NCBI GenBank assembly: GCA_021815525.1
Contig: JAKAGN010000019.1
Location: forward strand, 1 to 15,193
Source of the DNA: Deltaproteobacteria bacterium
GTDB taxonomy: Bacteria; Desulfobacterota; Desulfobacteria; Desulfobacterales; Desulfatibacillaceae
DNA length: 15,193 nucleotides
Reading direction: 5' to 3'
In this document: positions 14,361-15,193 of the stretch, piece by piece
Numbering within the stretch: position 1 is the first letter of the stretch
How the letters are laid out: every line of letters begins with the position of its first letter
Position numbers and translations under genes: made by a program
The notes under the pieces: model-generated
Told to the model about the DNA's origin: nothing
Database searches by the model: none
Seen by the model: only the letters and a program-made list of their open reading frames with translations

Positions 14361-15193
14361 CGGAACCCCAATCCCCCGCGCCTCCCGCGGTGATTTTAAC
14401 CAAGAGCCGCTTTAGGAACGCCATCGGAAAGTACAGGGTGCGCCGTAGCAGCGCCTGCGTGGCCTGCGGCCGCTGCGTTACGGTCTGCCCCCACGGCGTC
14501 CATCATCTCCGCAACAACAAGCCCGCGCCGCCCGACGACTACCTGTGCGTGGGCCTTGACTGCGGAAAGTGCGTTGCCGAGTGCCCCCAAAAGGCCCTTA
14601 CGCTGGACGTGAACCCCTTGATGGAGGTCATCGGCGACAAGCGCTGGACGCCCGATTTGCTCGTCTCCACCTGGTACATGGCCGAGACCGGCGAGGCCCC
14701 CAAGGGCGGGGTGGAGTACGAGACCGGCGACTCGGGCGGCGGCTTCGACAAGCTGCGCTTCCGCTACAAGCAAGAGCTTCCGGCCGACTTCGACCCTGCC
14801 GACTACAAGACCGCGATTCAGTTGAACCGCAAGGACGACGGCCGGGACCCCGGCATAATCGGGCTTCCCATCTACGGCGGCGGCATGAGCTACGGCTCCA
14901 TAAACCTCATGGCCATCATCGCCCGGGCGCGCGCCTGGAAGGAGTGGAACTCCTTCACCTGCACCGGCGAGGGCGGCTATCCCGAGGAGCTTTTCCCCTA
15001 CGACCAGCACGTCATAACCCAGGTGGCCACGGGCCTCTTCGGCGTCCGCGAGGAGACCATCCAGCGGGTGCGCATGGTGGAGTTCAAGTACGCCCAGGGC
15101 GCGAAGCCGGGCCTTGGCGGCCATCTTCTTGGCGACAAGGTCACCCCCAAGGTGGCCAGGATGCGGGAGGCGGTGCCGGGAAACCCGCTTTTC
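14357..15193 (+). CDS. Ferredoxin-domain plus FMN-binding glutamate synthase family protein (3' end outside window)
   Basis: The frame is open for 279 codons from ATG 14357 (GGAAGGAG upstream) to the window edge. Two [4Fe-4S] motifs lie at C34/C37/C40/C44 and C64/C69/C72/C76. From about residue 168 comes a canonical glutamate-synthase FMN domain start: LPIYGGGMSYGSIN (170-183), TCTGEGGYPEE (201-211), QVATGLFGV (222-230) and KYAQGAKPGLGGHLLGDKV (244-262). These are flavin and FeS-centre signatures missing from the preceding paralogue. Without a glutaminase domain it may be an archaeal-type GltB-like flavoprotein using another electron source; that it makes glutamate is not shown. The start overlaps the previous stop as ATGA. 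Confidence 0.9.
   Translation, partial: MTEPQSPAPPAVILTKSRFRNAIGKYRVRRSSACVACGRCVTVCPHGVHHLRNNKPAPPDDYLCVGLDCGKCVAECPQKALTLDVNPLMEVIGDKRWTPDLLVSTWYMAETGEAPKGGVEYETGDSGGGFDKLRFRYKQELPADFDPADYKTAIQLNRKDDGRDPGIIGLPIYGGGMSYGSINLMAIIARARAWKEWNSFTCTGEGGYPEELFPYDQHVITQVATGLFGVREETIQRVRMVEFKYAQGAKPGLGGHLLGDKVTPKVARMREAVPGNPLF

Overview
The window is GC-rich bacterial chromosome, apart from three AT-rich intergenic islands. The gene mix is a sulfhydrogenase-type [NiFe] hydrogenase operon, MvhD/glutamate-synthase-like electron-transfer genes, histidine genes around a lipoprotein, and an APH/P-loop fusion kinase. That suggests an anaerobic Desulfobacterota-like (deltaproteobacterial) organism. This is inferred from gene families; no rRNA or other marker gene is present to confirm it.

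Layout. (1) 1-2077, minus strand: an Hsp20 small heat-shock protein, then a fused phosphotransferase-like/P-loop kinase protein that runs off the left edge. (2) 2310-3125, plus: an uncharacterised helix-rich protein. (3) 3400-7526, plus: a four-gene group 3b-type [NiFe] hydrogenase operon, hydB-hydG-hydD-hydA, behind a candidate sigma-54 promoter at 3215-3230. (4) 7527-8405: a gene-free, repeat-dense region with a 111-bp palindromic element, a five-unit 67-70 bp tandem array bounded by inverted repeats, two adjacent 17-bp palindromes, an AT-rich stretch, and a second palindromic element. (5) 8406-10493, minus: hisB, a lipoprotein and hisA. (6) 10881-12080, plus: a DegT-family protein whose PLP-lysine position is histidine and which carries a cysteine cluster, both as in the E1/RfbH sugar 3-dehydrases; a third palindromic element follows it. 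(7) 12546 to the right edge, plus: an MvhD-like iron-sulfur protein and two consecutive ferredoxin plus glutamate-synthase-like FMN-domain proteins, the second cut by the window edge.

How they work together. HydBGDA should form a soluble H2:NAD(P) oxidoreductase: HydA carries the NiFe site, HydD the proximal and further FeS clusters, HydB ferredoxin-type clusters, and HydG FAD with an NAD(P) site. The right-hand operon looks like a second cytoplasmic electron-transfer module, in which an MvhD-type adaptor would connect flavin/FeS proteins; its partner genes probably lie beyond the right edge.

The most interesting points are three copies of one palindromic element, each a few bases after a stop codon, in the same orientation relative to the upstream gene and with different but still complementary arms; a hydrogenase large subunit that ends exactly at the DPCxxCxxH histidine, leaving no C-terminal peptide to cleave; the Lys-to-His DegT protein with its Cys cluster; and the tandem pair of one divergent and one canonical glutamate-synthase-like protein.
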